From Nostoc sp. HK-01 (GTDB taxonomy: Bacteria; Cyanobacteriota; Cyanobacteriia; Cyanobacteriales; Nostocaceae), in NCBI GenBank assembly GCA_003990705.1, contig AP018318.1, positions 868,001-932,000 on the forward strand: DNA of 64,000 nucleotides, in the 5' to 3' direction. The translations under genes were made by a program, and so were the position numbers. How positions within the stretch are numbered: the stretch's first letter is position 1; each line of letters starts with the position of its first letter. Under the pieces are notes generated by a model. It saw only the letters and a program-made list of their open reading frames with translations, searched no databases and was not told where the DNA came from. Shown piece after piece: positions 38,573-47,884 of this stretch.

Positions 38573-39550
38573 TTAAATTTGATGAGCCACGAGAAAAGAT
38601 TCGACTTCTGCGGCGGTGGGTTGAGAAGCGATCGCACCTGGTTTAATCGTAGTCAATGCTCCCACAGCACTAGCATAAGTAACAATCCGCTTGGCTATAT
38701 CGGCATCTGCTAATTTCTGAATACCATGCTGACTTAGTTGGTGGATAAATCCTGCCAAAAAGCTATCTCCTGCGCCAGTTGTGTCAGCTACTTTTACAGG
38801 AAAAGAAGGTAACACACCTTCGCTGCCACCTAAACAATAAGCGCAACCTTTGTCACCATCTGTCACCAGCACCCCTTCCACAGAATTTAAACGGTAAGTA
38901 ATGGCTCCTGCATCTGCGGTATCAAATAACCATTCGGCTTCCTCTTTAGAGAGTTTGAGAAAGTCAATGCGCTTAAATATGTTTTGAATTTTTTGCCGCG
39001 CGATATTTTCGTCTTGCCAAAATACTGGTCGCCAGTTTACATCTAGCACAATTTTCAGGTCGAATTGTTCTGCTAAATCTAAAGCGCGATAAACTGCCTG
39101 TTCGCTGTCAGGATAGGCTAATTCTAAAGTACCCAAAACGAGAAAATCTGCCTCTTGAAACAGCAAGGTGGGTAATTGCTTGGCTTGTAGACGGGTGTCG
39201 GCAAATTCAGATGTATCATATTGACCAAAGCCAGCGAAAGTGCGATCGCCTGCTAAATCACGCACCACATACACCTGTCGCGTTGGCGCAGTCGGATGGC
39301 GTTGTACACCCGTTATATCTACACCAACTTCTTGTAGTAACTCAACCAGCGCATTTCCCGGTTCATCCTCACCCACGGCTCCGACAAATCCGGCGGTAGT
39401 TCCCAGTTTCACCAAAGCACAGGCCACATTAGCTGGCGCTCCTCCGGGATAAGGAGTCCAAGACTGTACCTCCTCTAGCTTTAGCCCCAACTGATCGGCT
39501 AAACAATCAAACAGAATTTCACCAAGACACAAAACACGGGGATTGCTCAT
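38573..39550 (-). CDS. PfkB family sugar kinase (fructokinase-like)
   Basis: 325 residues from the ATG at 39550 (MSNPRVLCLGEILFD); the frame extends 21 codons to a TTG without support. PfkB signatures: YPGGAPANVACALVKLG near the N-terminus and DTTGAGDSFLAGF with the catalytic Asp near residue 265. Cyanobacterial proteins with this GEILFDCLADQ start are usually annotated as fructokinases, which would feed sucrose breakdown products into metabolism. Confidence 0.9.
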   Translation of the reverse strand: MSNPRVLCLGEILFDCLADQLGLKLEEVQSWTPYPGGAPANVACALVKLGTTAGFVGAVGEDEPGNALVELLQEVGVDITGVQRHPTAPTRQVYVVRDLAGDRTFAGFGQYDTSEFADTRLQAKQLPTLLFQEADFLVLGTLELAYPDSEQAVYRALDLAEQFDLKIVLDVNWRPVFWQDENIARQKIQNIFKRIDFLKLSKEEAEWLFDTADAGAITYRLNSVEGVLVTDGDKGCAYCLGGSEGVLPSFPVKVADTTGAGDSFLAGFIHQLSQHGIQKLADADIAKRIVTYASAVGALTTIKPGAIASQPTAAEVESFLVAHQI

Positions 39551-40028
39551 CTCAATTTTAGATTTGCGATTTGGGTTTAGGAAGGAAAGAAGAATCCTGA
39601 TATCAGAATTCAAAAATAAATACTGTTCAAAATTTTTCTACCTGAACTCTGAATTCTAAATTCTGAGTTTTCCCTGTTGACCCCTGACTTTTCAGGTCTT
39701 GTGAGGTCAGTATAAAATCTACAATAATCTTCATTATCTGTCGCCAGTCCTTCATAGAATTAAATAGCAATTTTTATCACTCTTACGGAATATGTAGGCT
39801 CTAATTCCTGCTTTTGCTTTTTAAGGATTAATACTTAATCAAATATTAAATAAAGTATAGTAAATAACTTATAGCCAAGTATTAGTAAATTTTTCACCCA
39901 GTTAAACTTGAAAAAAATTATTGTCAATCGTATTGCAGCTAACACTTCAAATCCCTACCAACAAAAGAATCTTCTAGAATTAAATAGAGTGATTAAGTAC
40001 ATATACCAAAGAGAGGATAGAATCAGTC
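39551..40028. other. Intergenic region upstream of PedR-like gene
   Basis: AT-rich DNA without a supported gene. An imperfect palindrome around GAACTCTGAATTC / GAATTCTAAATTC lies at about 39645-39670. It should contain the promoter for the LuxR-type regulator. Confidence 0.4.
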
Positions 40029-40292
40029 ATGGCTGGTGGCGAGTCTCAGACCCCTGTTACTCTGTCAGACAGAGAACTGCAAATTATCGACTTAGTGGCC
40101 GCTGGCTTAACTAACCAAGAAATTGCAGCAAAACTAGAAATTAGCAAACGAACAGTTGATAACCACATCAGCAATATTCTCACCAAAACCCAAACCGAAA
40201 ACCGCGTGGCTCTCGTCCGTTGGGCTTTACAATGGGGAAAGGTTTGCTTGAATGATGTTAATTGCTGTTCCCTACCTAACCAGAACGAGTGA
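40029..40292 (+). CDS. pedR: Small LuxR-type HTH regulator, PedR-like
   Basis: 87 residues, nearly all one LuxR HTH domain: LSDRELQIIDLVAAGLTNQEIAAKLEISKRTVDNHISNIL. There is no receiver domain. The C-terminus WGKVCLNDVNCCS holds three cysteines. Size, HTH and C-terminal cysteines match PedR (Ssl0564-type), a cyanobacterial regulator whose activity depends on thioredoxin and photosynthetic electron transport; the assignment is from memory of the family. Followed by a perfect hairpin at 40515. Confidence 0.75.
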   Translation: MAGGESQTPVTLSDRELQIIDLVAAGLTNQEIAAKLEISKRTVDNHISNILTKTQTENRVALVRWALQWGKVCLNDVNCCSLPNQNE

Positions 40293-40514
40293 ATTATGTG
40301 CTAGTACAGATGCGGTCAATGGCGTTTGGCAGATGCCATAAATCGCGTCTTAATATAGCGATAAATTTCGTCTGGCGTGCAGCTACGACAGTTAGACGGT
40401 TCACTGCTTGTTTTCCTCCTCACGCATCTATTTCAGCGTGAACCTTTAGTTCTCGCTCGCATCAACATCAGGCAGAACAGATTACTTAGTTATTAGTTAT
40501 CGTGCAAGACTGTT

Positions 40515-40550
40515 ACCGTTGATGCAGTTTTACCAAACTGCATCAACGGT
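40515..40550. terminator. Perfect 16-bp hairpin
   Basis: ACCGTTGATGCAGTTT / AAACTGCATCAACGGT around loop TACC. It lies 222 bp after the PedR-like gene and 126 bp before the DUF6391 gene. The T run is weak (ATATTT), so it may be a terminator or a dyad in the DUF6391 promoter region. Confidence 0.6.
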
Positions 40551-40676
40551 ATATTTCACCATATTTAAAAAGATATTTATCCAGTCATCAATAAAAATTA
40601 GCAATAAACCCTTGCCACAAGCGCTACATTTGTAAGAAATCTATATTGCTCCATCAGTTTAGGGAGCAGTGTTGCT

Positions 40677-41339
40677 ATGGAAACTTCTGCTTCTGTTCAA
40701 AGTAACTTGTCTTCCTTTAACTTTTTTAACTTTGACTTCACTACGCCTCAATCTACCTTAGATGCTGATTTAGTCAGACAGCTATCATTCGTTCCTGGTT
40801 TAAAAGAAATACTTATGCTGCGGCAAGTTCACGCCCTAGAACATGCTACTGTCTGGGTTCTAAGTGAAACAAAAAACGCTCATACTCCCCCAGGAAGACC
40901 AAATACCATTCAACTTGATAACGAATTATTGGGCGGTTTATCTACTGATCAAGGATTTTACCTTTATGGTGAAGTGAATATTAGCAACTTGCGGCGTGCC
41001 GTAAGTCAAGCCCTGTATCGCCTAACACATGGCGAATGGGATTTAGCAGTACATCCCCGTTGTGGTACGAATTTATCAGTAACAATGTTGTTAACAGCTG
41101 GACTAGCTGTAGGTGTGAATTTGTTGTTACCTTTCCGGCCAGTTGAACAATTAATTGGTTTAGGACTAGCAGCGACAACAGCAGCAGAAATTGCCCCAGA
41201 TATAGGTTCCATCGCTCAACGTTATTTGACAACGGCTATTCCTTTTAACCTGACCGTAGAAAATATTACTGTGAATCGTGATGTTTGGGGCAGGCAAGGG
41301 CATTTTATCAAGGTAAAATGGCGAGAACCTAATTCGTAA
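40677..41339 (+). CDS. DUF6391-type conserved cyanobacterial membrane protein
   Basis: 220 residues. Contains LRQVHALEHATVWVLSE, a conserved H-A-x-E-H-A motif, GGLSTDQGFYLYG and a hydrophobic segment TMLLTAGLAVGVNLLLPF with a second near 158-175. The H-x-x-x-H/E arrangement could bind metal, but no function is established. The downstream glycosyltransferase starts 13 bp after the stop, suggesting one transcript. Confidence 0.75.
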   Translation: METSASVQSNLSSFNFFNFDFTTPQSTLDADLVRQLSFVPGLKEILMLRQVHALEHATVWVLSETKNAHTPPGRPNTIQLDNELLGGLSTDQGFYLYGEVNISNLRRAVSQALYRLTHGEWDLAVHPRCGTNLSVTMLLTAGLAVGVNLLLPFRPVEQLIGLGLAATTAAEIAPDIGSIAQRYLTTAIPFNLTVENITVNRDVWGRQGHFIKVKWREPNS

Positions 41340-41352
41340 TTTGTAATTTGTT

Positions 41353-42351
41353 ATGCGAAAACTTTATTTCCTACTTCCTGGAACCAGTGGCAAGTTTGCC
41401 TGTGGTGGTCTCTGGGCAGAACTAAAAACATTGAAACTTGCTCAACAAATTTGTAGTGCGGAAGTTGTCACTTACCGCCAAAGAGAAACAGATAAGATAT
41501 TTTTAAATGACTTACTCAAAGCACAAAATTTAAATGATGTAATTTTTGTTATTAGTTGGGGATTTGATGTTGCTAAATTAGCTCACAAACTGAAGCAACA
41601 AAATGTGGTTTATCATGCCCATAGTTCTGGTTACAAGTTTAATTTACCTGCAAGTATTCCCATTATTACTGTGAGTCGCAACACATTGGGTTATTGGGGT
41701 CAAAAGTCTCCCAATACCCTACTGTATTATTTGCCAAATGAAATTAGCCCTGAATTTAAAAATTTACATCTAAATCGAGATATTGATGTGTTAGTGCAGG
41801 CGCGAAAGTCTTCTGAATATTTATTAACCGAGCTAATTCCTGCATTAAAACAAAAATGCAATGTGCAGGTAATTGATTATTATGTAGAAGATTTACCTGG
41901 ATTATTTAATCGGGCTAAGGTTTACCTTTACGATTCGGCAGAATACTGGGCGCAACAAGCTGTCAGCGAAGGTTTTGGATTGCAACCAATGGAAGCTTTA
42001 GCTTGTGGATGTCAGGTATTCTCTAGTATCAATGGTGGACTTTCAGATTATTTAGATCCTGGATTTAATTGTTATAAAATTGCTGGATATTCTCAAGAAT
42101 ATGATGTTGCTAGAATTCTGAAAGTAATTCAAGCTTCATCAGGTTTAAGTTTGTCAGAACAGGTGCTAAATGAGTACCGCTATGAAAATATTCTTCAAAG
42201 ACTACAAGTGATTTTAGATGAATTAAATGAGTTTTTTGACCACAAACAAAATTATCAATCTAATATTAAAAATTTGACGCAAATAAGATTAAAAAAATTA
42301 ATAATTAAAAGTATATATAATAAAGCGAAGAAAAAATATTTTCAGGGTTAA
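41353..42351 (+). CDS. Glycosyltransferase family 4-like
   Basis: 332 residues. Ends in a GT-B C-domain with EGFGLQPMEALACGC, the E-x7-E nucleotide-sugar motif of GT4 enzymes, and GGLSDYLDPG. The N-domain is short (VISWGFDVAKLAHKL, YHAHSSGYKF). Retaining transfer from a nucleotide sugar is expected; acceptor unknown. The last 30 residues are Lys/Asn-rich. Confidence 0.85.
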   Translation: MRKLYFLLPGTSGKFACGGLWAELKTLKLAQQICSAEVVTYRQRETDKIFLNDLLKAQNLNDVIFVISWGFDVAKLAHKLKQQNVVYHAHSSGYKFNLPASIPIITVSRNTLGYWGQKSPNTLLYYLPNEISPEFKNLHLNRDIDVLVQARKSSEYLLTELIPALKQKCNVQVIDYYVEDLPGLFNRAKVYLYDSAEYWAQQAVSEGFGLQPMEALACGCQVFSSINGGLSDYLDPGFNCYKIAGYSQEYDVARILKVIQASSGLSLSEQVLNEYRYENILQRLQVILDELNEFFDHKQNYQSNIKNLTQIRLKKLIIKSIYNKAKKKYFQG

Positions 42352-42517
42352 TTAGTGCGGAAGAGTAAAATTACTGATATGGATATGGATGGACAAGTGT
42401 GACAGTTTTGCTAATGGAACACAGTAAAATTTACAGGAGATTACATTTGAGTTGGTTGCGGATAACATGGAATTGCACTTGTAGGTATCACATATAACTT
42501 AATTCAGGGGTTAAAGT

Positions 42518-42919
42518 ATGAAACGCCCATTTATAACTTTAGCTGTGGTTGTCAGTGCGATCGCCCTTGCTCGTCCTGTCCAAGCTCAATCAGCCGAAAT
42601 CGCACCACTGACTATCGAACGCAACGAAGCTGCTACCCTGATTATTGAACCAATTACAATCAACAGTAGCGCAATTAACGCCAGCGATCGCGCTCATACC
42701 TTAAGGCAAATTGCTAACTCTATCGGGCGAGTCCGCGAAGAAAAAGGATGTAAAAATATTAAACCTTTAGAAATTCTTAACGATCCTGAAGCAGCAATTA
42801 AGGAATGCGAAAAACCAAGTAATAGCGAACCAAATCAACGTAACGGTGAACCAGTAGATTACTTAAAAGTTCCTCGTCTAGATTCTGGTGGTGTCAGTTT
42901 GACGGTTACTCAGTTTTAA
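42518..42919 (+). CDS. Small secreted protein
   Basis: 133 residues, family not recognised. Clear signal peptide MKRPFITLAVVVSAIALARPVQAQSAE with A-x-A cleavage after QAQ region. The mature part has two cysteines (KGCKNI, IKECEK) that could form a disulfide. AGGGG-type ribosome site upstream, terminator downstream, so probably monocistronic. Confidence 0.7.
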   Translation: MKRPFITLAVVVSAIALARPVQAQSAEIAPLTIERNEAATLIIEPITINSSAINASDRAHTLRQIANSIGRVREEKGCKNIKPLEILNDPEAAIKECEKPSNSEPNQRNGEPVDYLKVPRLDSGGVSLTVTQF

Positions 42920-42965
42920 AACAATCTCCAAATAATATTGATTTGTGAAAATTAGTCAGCTTTAG

Positions 42966-43000
42966 ATCCCCGACTTCTTGAATAAGTCGGGGATTTGGTT
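42966..43000 (+). terminator. Rho-independent terminator
   Basis: ATCCCCGACTT / AAGTCGGGGAT with 7-nt loop followed by TTGGTTTTTG. Sits between the small secreted protein and the converging kinase gene. Confidence 0.8.
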
Positions 43001-43025
43001 TTTGAGAAATTAACAATTTCAGGCT

Positions 43026-44429
43026 TTATTCAATCACAAAAGATTGAATCATTTTTTCCACTATCGGCAAAAATTTTTGATAATCTTCCAGGTTTGCAGT
43101 ATAAGTAATGATATAGGCATTATCATTTTGTAAAGTCCAAACTTGTAGACTTTTTAACCGACCAGTATCACTCTTCCCTGTAAATACTAGTTGGTTTGCC
43201 CGTTTATTTGCCAGTGTTGTTTCATGGGAACTTTCTATTTGGGCATCATCTATAGTATTTTTAACTTCTCGAATAAATAAATCTTTTGACTCATCTAAAG
43301 TACTAGAAAGTGGTTCGACTCTAATAGTCAAAATTTCGGGAAACTGGTCAGCATCACTTTGTTTAGGTGATAAAAATGTGACTATATCTTGAGTCACTGC
43401 ATTGGGTGTTGCTTGGACTGACCAATTTTCAGGATAGTTAATTTTTACTCCCTGAGCAGCATAGTTGAGAAAGTTAGTTGTGTTAATTTTCAGTTGAGAT
43501 AAAATTATCACTCCGACTGCAACTGCTACTGTAATTCCTAAGCCCATCACAAATCTTTTTGGCAAAGATTGTTGTAGTTTAGTTAATGGTGCTTTGTCCA
43601 GCATTTCTAATGCTTGCAATACTGACTCGGCTGTAGGATAACGCTGACGAAAATCATAGCGCACCATTTTATCTAAAATACTGGCAAACTGTGGGCTAAC
43701 TTTGACTTTGTTACGCCAATCAATTTCCCCTGTAGCTGGGTTTCTGGGTAATGAATGACTACCAGCGGCTGGATTTATCCCTGTTAAAGCCAAAATAGCA
43801 ATGATACCCACTGCATAGATATCGCTACTTAAATGGGGATTGCTATTAGCTTGTTCACTCGGCATATAACCAGGTGTACCAATAGCCACAGTAAAACTTG
43901 TTTGCCCAGAGGTGCTAGTCATTTGGGTACTAACTTGTTTAACTGCTCCAAAGTCAATTAAAACTATTTTGCCATCTGATTCTCTGCGGCGAATATTCTC
44001 AGGTTTAATGTCACGATGAATGACATGATTTTGATGCACAAATGCTAAAACAGCCAGTAGGTCTTTTAACAGTTGAATAACAGCAGATTCAGTTAATTTA
44101 TCACTGTAAGGTGGGAGTTCTTGTTTGAGATCATGACCGGGAATAAATTCCTGCACTAAAAAGAATTCTTCATTTTCGGCAAAGTGAGCCAATAATTGCG
44201 GAATTTGGTCATGTTTCCCTAACATTTCCAAAATAGCGGCTTCTAAATCAAAAAAGCGTTTAGCTGCATTTAAAGTGTAGGGATCATTAGCCAGTGGCTT
44301 AAATTGCTTGACAACACACTGGGGATTTCCCGGTCGTTGCATATCTTGAGCTACAAAAGTCGTGCCAAATCCGCCTCGTCCCAATTGAGTCAGAATTTGG
44401 TAGCGTCCCCCGACCGTTTGACCCAGCAT
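43026..44429 (-). CDS. Membrane Ser/Thr protein kinase with PsbP/Mog1-like domain
   Basis: 467 residues. Residues about 10-275 are a eukaryotic-type kinase: GRGGFGTTFVAQD glycine loop, HRDIKPENI catalytic loop, IDFGAV, and APE-like PSEQA. A single transmembrane helix (about 295-315) leads to an extracytoplasmic C-terminal domain (about 325-465) with GVKINYPENWSVQ, the start typical of PsbP/Mog1-like folds. This layout fits a receptor kinase whose outer domain senses a ligand. Ligand unknown. Confidence 0.9.
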   Translation of the reverse strand: MLGQTVGGRYQILTQLGRGGFGTTFVAQDMQRPGNPQCVVKQFKPLANDPYTLNAAKRFFDLEAAILEMLGKHDQIPQLLAHFAENEEFFLVQEFIPGHDLKQELPPYSDKLTESAVIQLLKDLLAVLAFVHQNHVIHRDIKPENIRRRESDGKIVLIDFGAVKQVSTQMTSTSGQTSFTVAIGTPGYMPSEQANSNPHLSSDIYAVGIIAILALTGINPAAGSHSLPRNPATGEIDWRNKVKVSPQFASILDKMVRYDFRQRYPTAESVLQALEMLDKAPLTKLQQSLPKRFVMGLGITVAVAVGVIILSQLKINTTNFLNYAAQGVKINYPENWSVQATPNAVTQDIVTFLSPKQSDADQFPEILTIRVEPLSSTLDESKDLFIREVKNTIDDAQIESSHETTLANKRANQLVFTGKSDTGRLKSLQVWTLQNDNAYIITYTANLEDYQKFLPIVEKMIQSFVIE

Positions 44430-44735
44430 GAAGTTTCCCCTCTCTTTGAGAATAACTACTCACTGATTTGTTAATCTTGATTTTTGCACATACAGCAGAA
44501 TTCAGAATAAGTTTCTATCTGTCATCAAGTTCTAAGTAGAGGCTGACAACCAGTAGAGTTGACATATAGCAATCCGGTTTGATGGGTAAACTACTCGTAG
44601 AGACAGGGAGTAGATGTGTAAGCAACTGATTGAGGATTGCTAGATTAATTGTGATTTCTGAATTCTCAGTGCTGAGTTCTTGAAAGTGCATCTCCTATGT
44701 TTAATAAATACAAGTAAATAAATTGAAGTTTGCTT
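44430..44735. other. Intergenic region with inverted repeat 44569-44642
   Basis: TAGCAATCC at about 44568 and GGATTGCTA at about 44634 bound a 75-bp segment, a pattern seen in dispersed cyanobacterial intergenic repeats. Otherwise promoter DNA for the divergent kinase and glycosyltransferase genes. Confidence 0.45.
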
Positions 44736-45983
44736 ATGAGTATTAGTCTGTGCATGATTGTGAAAAATGAAGAAACTGCGCTACCAAAGTGCCTGAATAG
44801 TGTTAAAGATTTTGTTGATGAAATGGTAGTTTTAGATACAGGCTCTAGCGATCGCACTGCCGAAATTGCCCAACAATTTGGGGCAAAAGTACATCATTTT
44901 CAATGGTCAAATAACTTTAGTACTGCCCGCAATGCAGCTTTAAAATATGTCACTGGTGATTGGGTGCTGGTTTTAGATGCGGATGAAATATTGACTCCCA
45001 GCATTGTGCCACAGTTGCAAGAGGTAATCCAAAGTGATGAATATATCTTAATTAATCTGATCCGCCAAGAAGTAGGTGCAATTCAATCTCCCTATTCTTT
45101 AGTTTCGCGGTTGTTTCGCAATCATCCCGAAATTCGCTTTGAACGGCCTTATCATGCTTTAGTCGATGACAGTGTAGCGGCAATTTTACAAAAAGAACCT
45201 CATTGGCAAGTCGGTTATTTGCAGGGTGTAGCGATTCTGCATACAGGATATCAGAAGAGTGCGATCGCCCAAAATAATAAATCGGTCAAAGCTCAAGCCG
45301 CAATGTTAGAGTTTCTTTCCACCCATCCCAATGATCCTTATGTTTGCAGTAAACTAGGGGCGCTCTACGTTGAAACTGGCAAAATCTCTCAAGGTGTAGA
45401 GTTATTGCAACGTGGACTCAACCAAGCAACTGGTCAGTCAGTACCGCAAAAAAACTTAGCTTGTATAGCAGCAAATCAATCAGAAGAAAACTACGAAATC
45501 TTATATGAACTCCACTATCATTTAGGCATTGCTTATAATCATTTAAAAAAGCCACAACTATCCCTAGAACATTATCAAGCTGCCATTAAATTACCAATTT
45601 ATCCGATGCTAAAATTGGGAGCATATAACAATTTAGGCAACTTACTTAAAGATGCAGGCGATTTAAACAGTGCCAAAAAAGCTTACGAAACAGCTTTAAA
45701 GATTGACCCAGATTTTGTGACTGGACACTATAACTTAGGAATGACATTAAAGGCTTTGAACTTGTTTACTGATGCGATCGCTTGTTATCAAAAAGCTATC
45801 AGATTGAATCCTTATTATGCAGAAGCATATCAGAATTTAGGTGTAGTGCAGCTAAAAGTTGGCAATCTCCAAGCTAGTAAGACAGCTTTTAAAAATGCCA
45901 TTCTGCTACACGAACAACAGCATAATCTCGAAGAAGCAAAAAGACTGCGCCAAGGTTTATACGAAATAGGATTAATCAGATAA
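44736..45983 (+). CDS. Glycosyltransferase family 2 with C-terminal TPR repeats
   Basis: 415 residues. GT2 core LCMIVKNEE, VVLDTGSSDRTAEIA and LVLDADE (metal-binding D-x-D) in residues 1-110, then TPR motifs from about 265 (AYNNLGNLLKDAGDLNSAKKAYETAL, GHYNLGMTLKALN and another copy), given here in part. The plan resembles SunS-like or O-GlcNAc-like transferases that modify peptides or proteins. ATG 44736 is preferred over TTG 44730. Confidence 0.87.
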   Translation: MSISLCMIVKNEETALPKCLNSVKDFVDEMVVLDTGSSDRTAEIAQQFGAKVHHFQWSNNFSTARNAALKYVTGDWVLVLDADEILTPSIVPQLQEVIQSDEYILINLIRQEVGAIQSPYSLVSRLFRNHPEIRFERPYHALVDDSVAAILQKEPHWQVGYLQGVAILHTGYQKSAIAQNNKSVKAQAAMLEFLSTHPNDPYVCSKLGALYVETGKISQGVELLQRGLNQATGQSVPQKNLACIAANQSEENYEILYELHYHLGIAYNHLKKPQLSLEHYQAAIKLPIYPMLKLGAYNNLGNLLKDAGDLNSAKKAYETALKIDPDFVTGHYNLGMTLKALNLFTDAIACYQKAIRLNPYYAEAYQNLGVVQLKVGNLQASKTAFKNAILLHEQQHNLEEAKRLRQGLYEIGLIR

Positions 45984-46023
45984 ATAGGACTCACCCAAGT
46001 GTCAGATTTTTTTCGTTGAGGCT

Positions 46024-46083
46024 GTCAATAGTCAATGGTCAATAGTCCAAAAAAAACCTTGACTTTTGACTATTGACTCTTGT
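46024..46083. repeat. Heptad tandem repeat with inverted copy
   Basis: GTCAATA-GTCAATG-GTCAATA in tandem from 46024, followed by an inverted GACTATTGAC at 46067-46076. Heptanucleotide tandem repeats of this sort are typical of heterocystous cyanobacteria. The inverted copy lets it fold into a hairpin. A second hairpin with AGAGATATT / AATATCTC arms lies at about 46255-46290. The rest of 45984-46374 has no gene. Confidence 0.7.
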
Positions 46084-46374
46084 ACCAAAAAATAGGTGTG
46101 CCAGTTGCGTTGCGTAAGTCCTGATAAAGACTCGTTCCCATTTGAGATTTGAGAATTTGGATGAGAAACTTGATTAGCTATTCCAGAATTTGGGATTGGG
46201 GCAACTTGTGAGTCGGAAAATTACGTAATAATAAGAGAAGAGTATTTTTTTAGCAGAGATATTGAGTATCAAATTCATACTTAATATCTCGCTGAAAACT
46301 AATGATTGCCTCTTTGAGCATTAATTAAGCATTTTAGAGGACTCACAAGCTAAAAACCTTATAAATTCGAGATA

Positions 46375-47562
46375 ATGCGCGTAATTTTGATGACAGGCAA
46401 AGGCGGTGTGGGAAAAACCTCTGTTGCTGCCGCTACGGGACTTCGTTGTGCAGAACTTGGCTACCGTACACTCGTTTTGAGTACAGATCCTGCACACTCC
46501 CTAGCTGATAGTTTTGATTTAGACCTGGGTCATGCACCCAAACAAATTCGCCCAAATTTGTGGGGTGCAGAACTGGATGCACTGCAAGAACTCGAAGGTA
46601 ATTGGGGCGCTGTGAAGCGCTACATTACCCAAGTTTTACAGGCGCGAGGTTTAGAAGGAGTCCAGGCGGAAGAATTGGCGATCTTACCAGGGATGGATGA
46701 AATTTTCAGCTTGGTAAGAATGAAACGCCACTATGATGAAGGGGATTTTGATGTTTTAATTATTGACTCAGCCCCCACTGGTACAGCTTTGCGTTTGTTG
46801 AGTTTGCCAGAAGTCGGTGGCTGGTATATGCGCCGCTTTTACAAACCGTTTCAAAATATCTCGGTAGCACTGCGTCCTTTAGTGGAACCAATTTTTAAAC
46901 CTATTGCGGGTTTTTCTTTACCCGACAAAGAGGTAATGGATGCACCTTACGAGTTTTATGAACAAATTGAAGCACTGGAAAAAGTATTAACAGATAACAC
47001 CCAAACTTCTGTGCGTCTTGTCACTAATCCAGAAAAGATGGTGATTAAAGAATCGCTACGCGCTCATGCTTATTTAAGTCTGTACAATGTAGCTACAGAT
47101 TTAGTCATTGCTAATCGGATTATTCCTCCAGAAGTAGAAGATCCATTCTTTCAGCGTTGGAAACAAAATCAAGAAGAATATCGTCAAGAAATTCACGAAA
47201 ATTTCCATCCTCTACCTGTCAAAGAAGTGCCGCTTTTCTCAGAAGAAATGTGTGGCTTGGCAGCCTTAGAAAGACTGAAGGATATTCTCTACAAAGATGA
47301 AGACCCTAGTCAAGTTTATTACAAAGAAACAACAGTTAGAGTGGTGCAAGAACAAAACGAATACAGTTTAGAACTGTATTTGCCAGGTATCCCAAAACAC
47401 CAAATTCAACTCAGTAAAACAGGTGATGAGTTAAACATTACAATTGGCAACCATCGCCGCAACCTCGTACTGCCACAAGCTTTGGCAGCGCTCCAACCTG
47501 CTAGTGCCAAGATGGAAGAAGATTATTTAAGAATCCGCTTTGTCAATAATACTAGAGTTTAA
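46375..47562 (+). CDS. ArsA/Get3-type ATPase with HSP20-like tail
   Basis: 395 residues. Deviant Walker [15 protein letters not shown], switch [12 protein letters not shown] and switch [14 protein letters not shown] place it in the ArsA/Get3 group. Residues about 318-395 ([17 protein letters not shown]...LRIRF) form an alpha-crystallin-like ArsA_HSP20 domain, common in photosynthetic members. No arsenic genes adjoin, so targeting or chaperoning of proteins is at least as likely as arsenite transport. Confidence 0.9.
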   Translation: MRVILMTGKGGVGKTSVAAATGLRCAELGYRTLVLSTDPAHSLADSFDLDLGHAPKQIRPNLWGAELDALQELEGNWGAVKRYITQVLQARGLEGVQAEELAILPGMDEIFSLVRMKRHYDEGDFDVLIIDSAPTGTALRLLSLPEVGGWYMRRFYKPFQNISVALRPLVEPIFKPIAGFSLPDKEVMDAPYEFYEQIEALEKVLTDNTQTSVRLVTNPEKMVIKESLRAHAYLSLYNVATDLVIANRIIPPEVEDPFFQRWKQNQEEYRQEIHENFHPLPVKEVPLFSEEMCGLAALERLKDILYKDEDPSQVYYKETTVRVVQEQNEYSLELYLPGIPKHQIQLSKTGDELNITIGNHRRNLVLPQALAALQPASAKMEEDYLRIRFVNNTRV

Positions 47563-47604
47563 TTTTCTGGTAAAAAGACTAAAATACAACTGAAAAATTA
47601 ACAG

Positions 47605-47638
47605 TAGAGACAGAATATTTTTCTTGTCTCTATTTTTT
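47605..47638 (+). terminator. Terminator of ArsA-type gene
   Basis: TAGAGACA / TGTCTCTA stem with 12-nt loop then TTTTTT, 42 bp after the stop codon. The remaining 47639-47884 is AT-rich leader DNA with no gene. Confidence 0.8.
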
Positions 47639-47884
47639 ATCACAAGATAAATATCTGTTTATTTGAACTTTTTAACCAACAAAAATTTATCAAAAATCTA
47701 TAAATAGAAGAGAAATTTTTTATAAAAAAAATAATGTAAAAACCTGTAACAAAAACCTCAGAGTATTTACTGTATTTTGACCGTGGTTTTACTGTGGACA
47801 AATAGATTCTAGGAAACTCACAATGATTTTAGATTTATCGATGACTCGTTATTTAATTTCTGATTTTTTTAAAATTTAAAAACA

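Noticed and set aside
39908-40114. 68-codon frame before the PedR-like gene
   Set aside because: Overlaps the LuxR gene start in another frame and shows no protein-like pattern.
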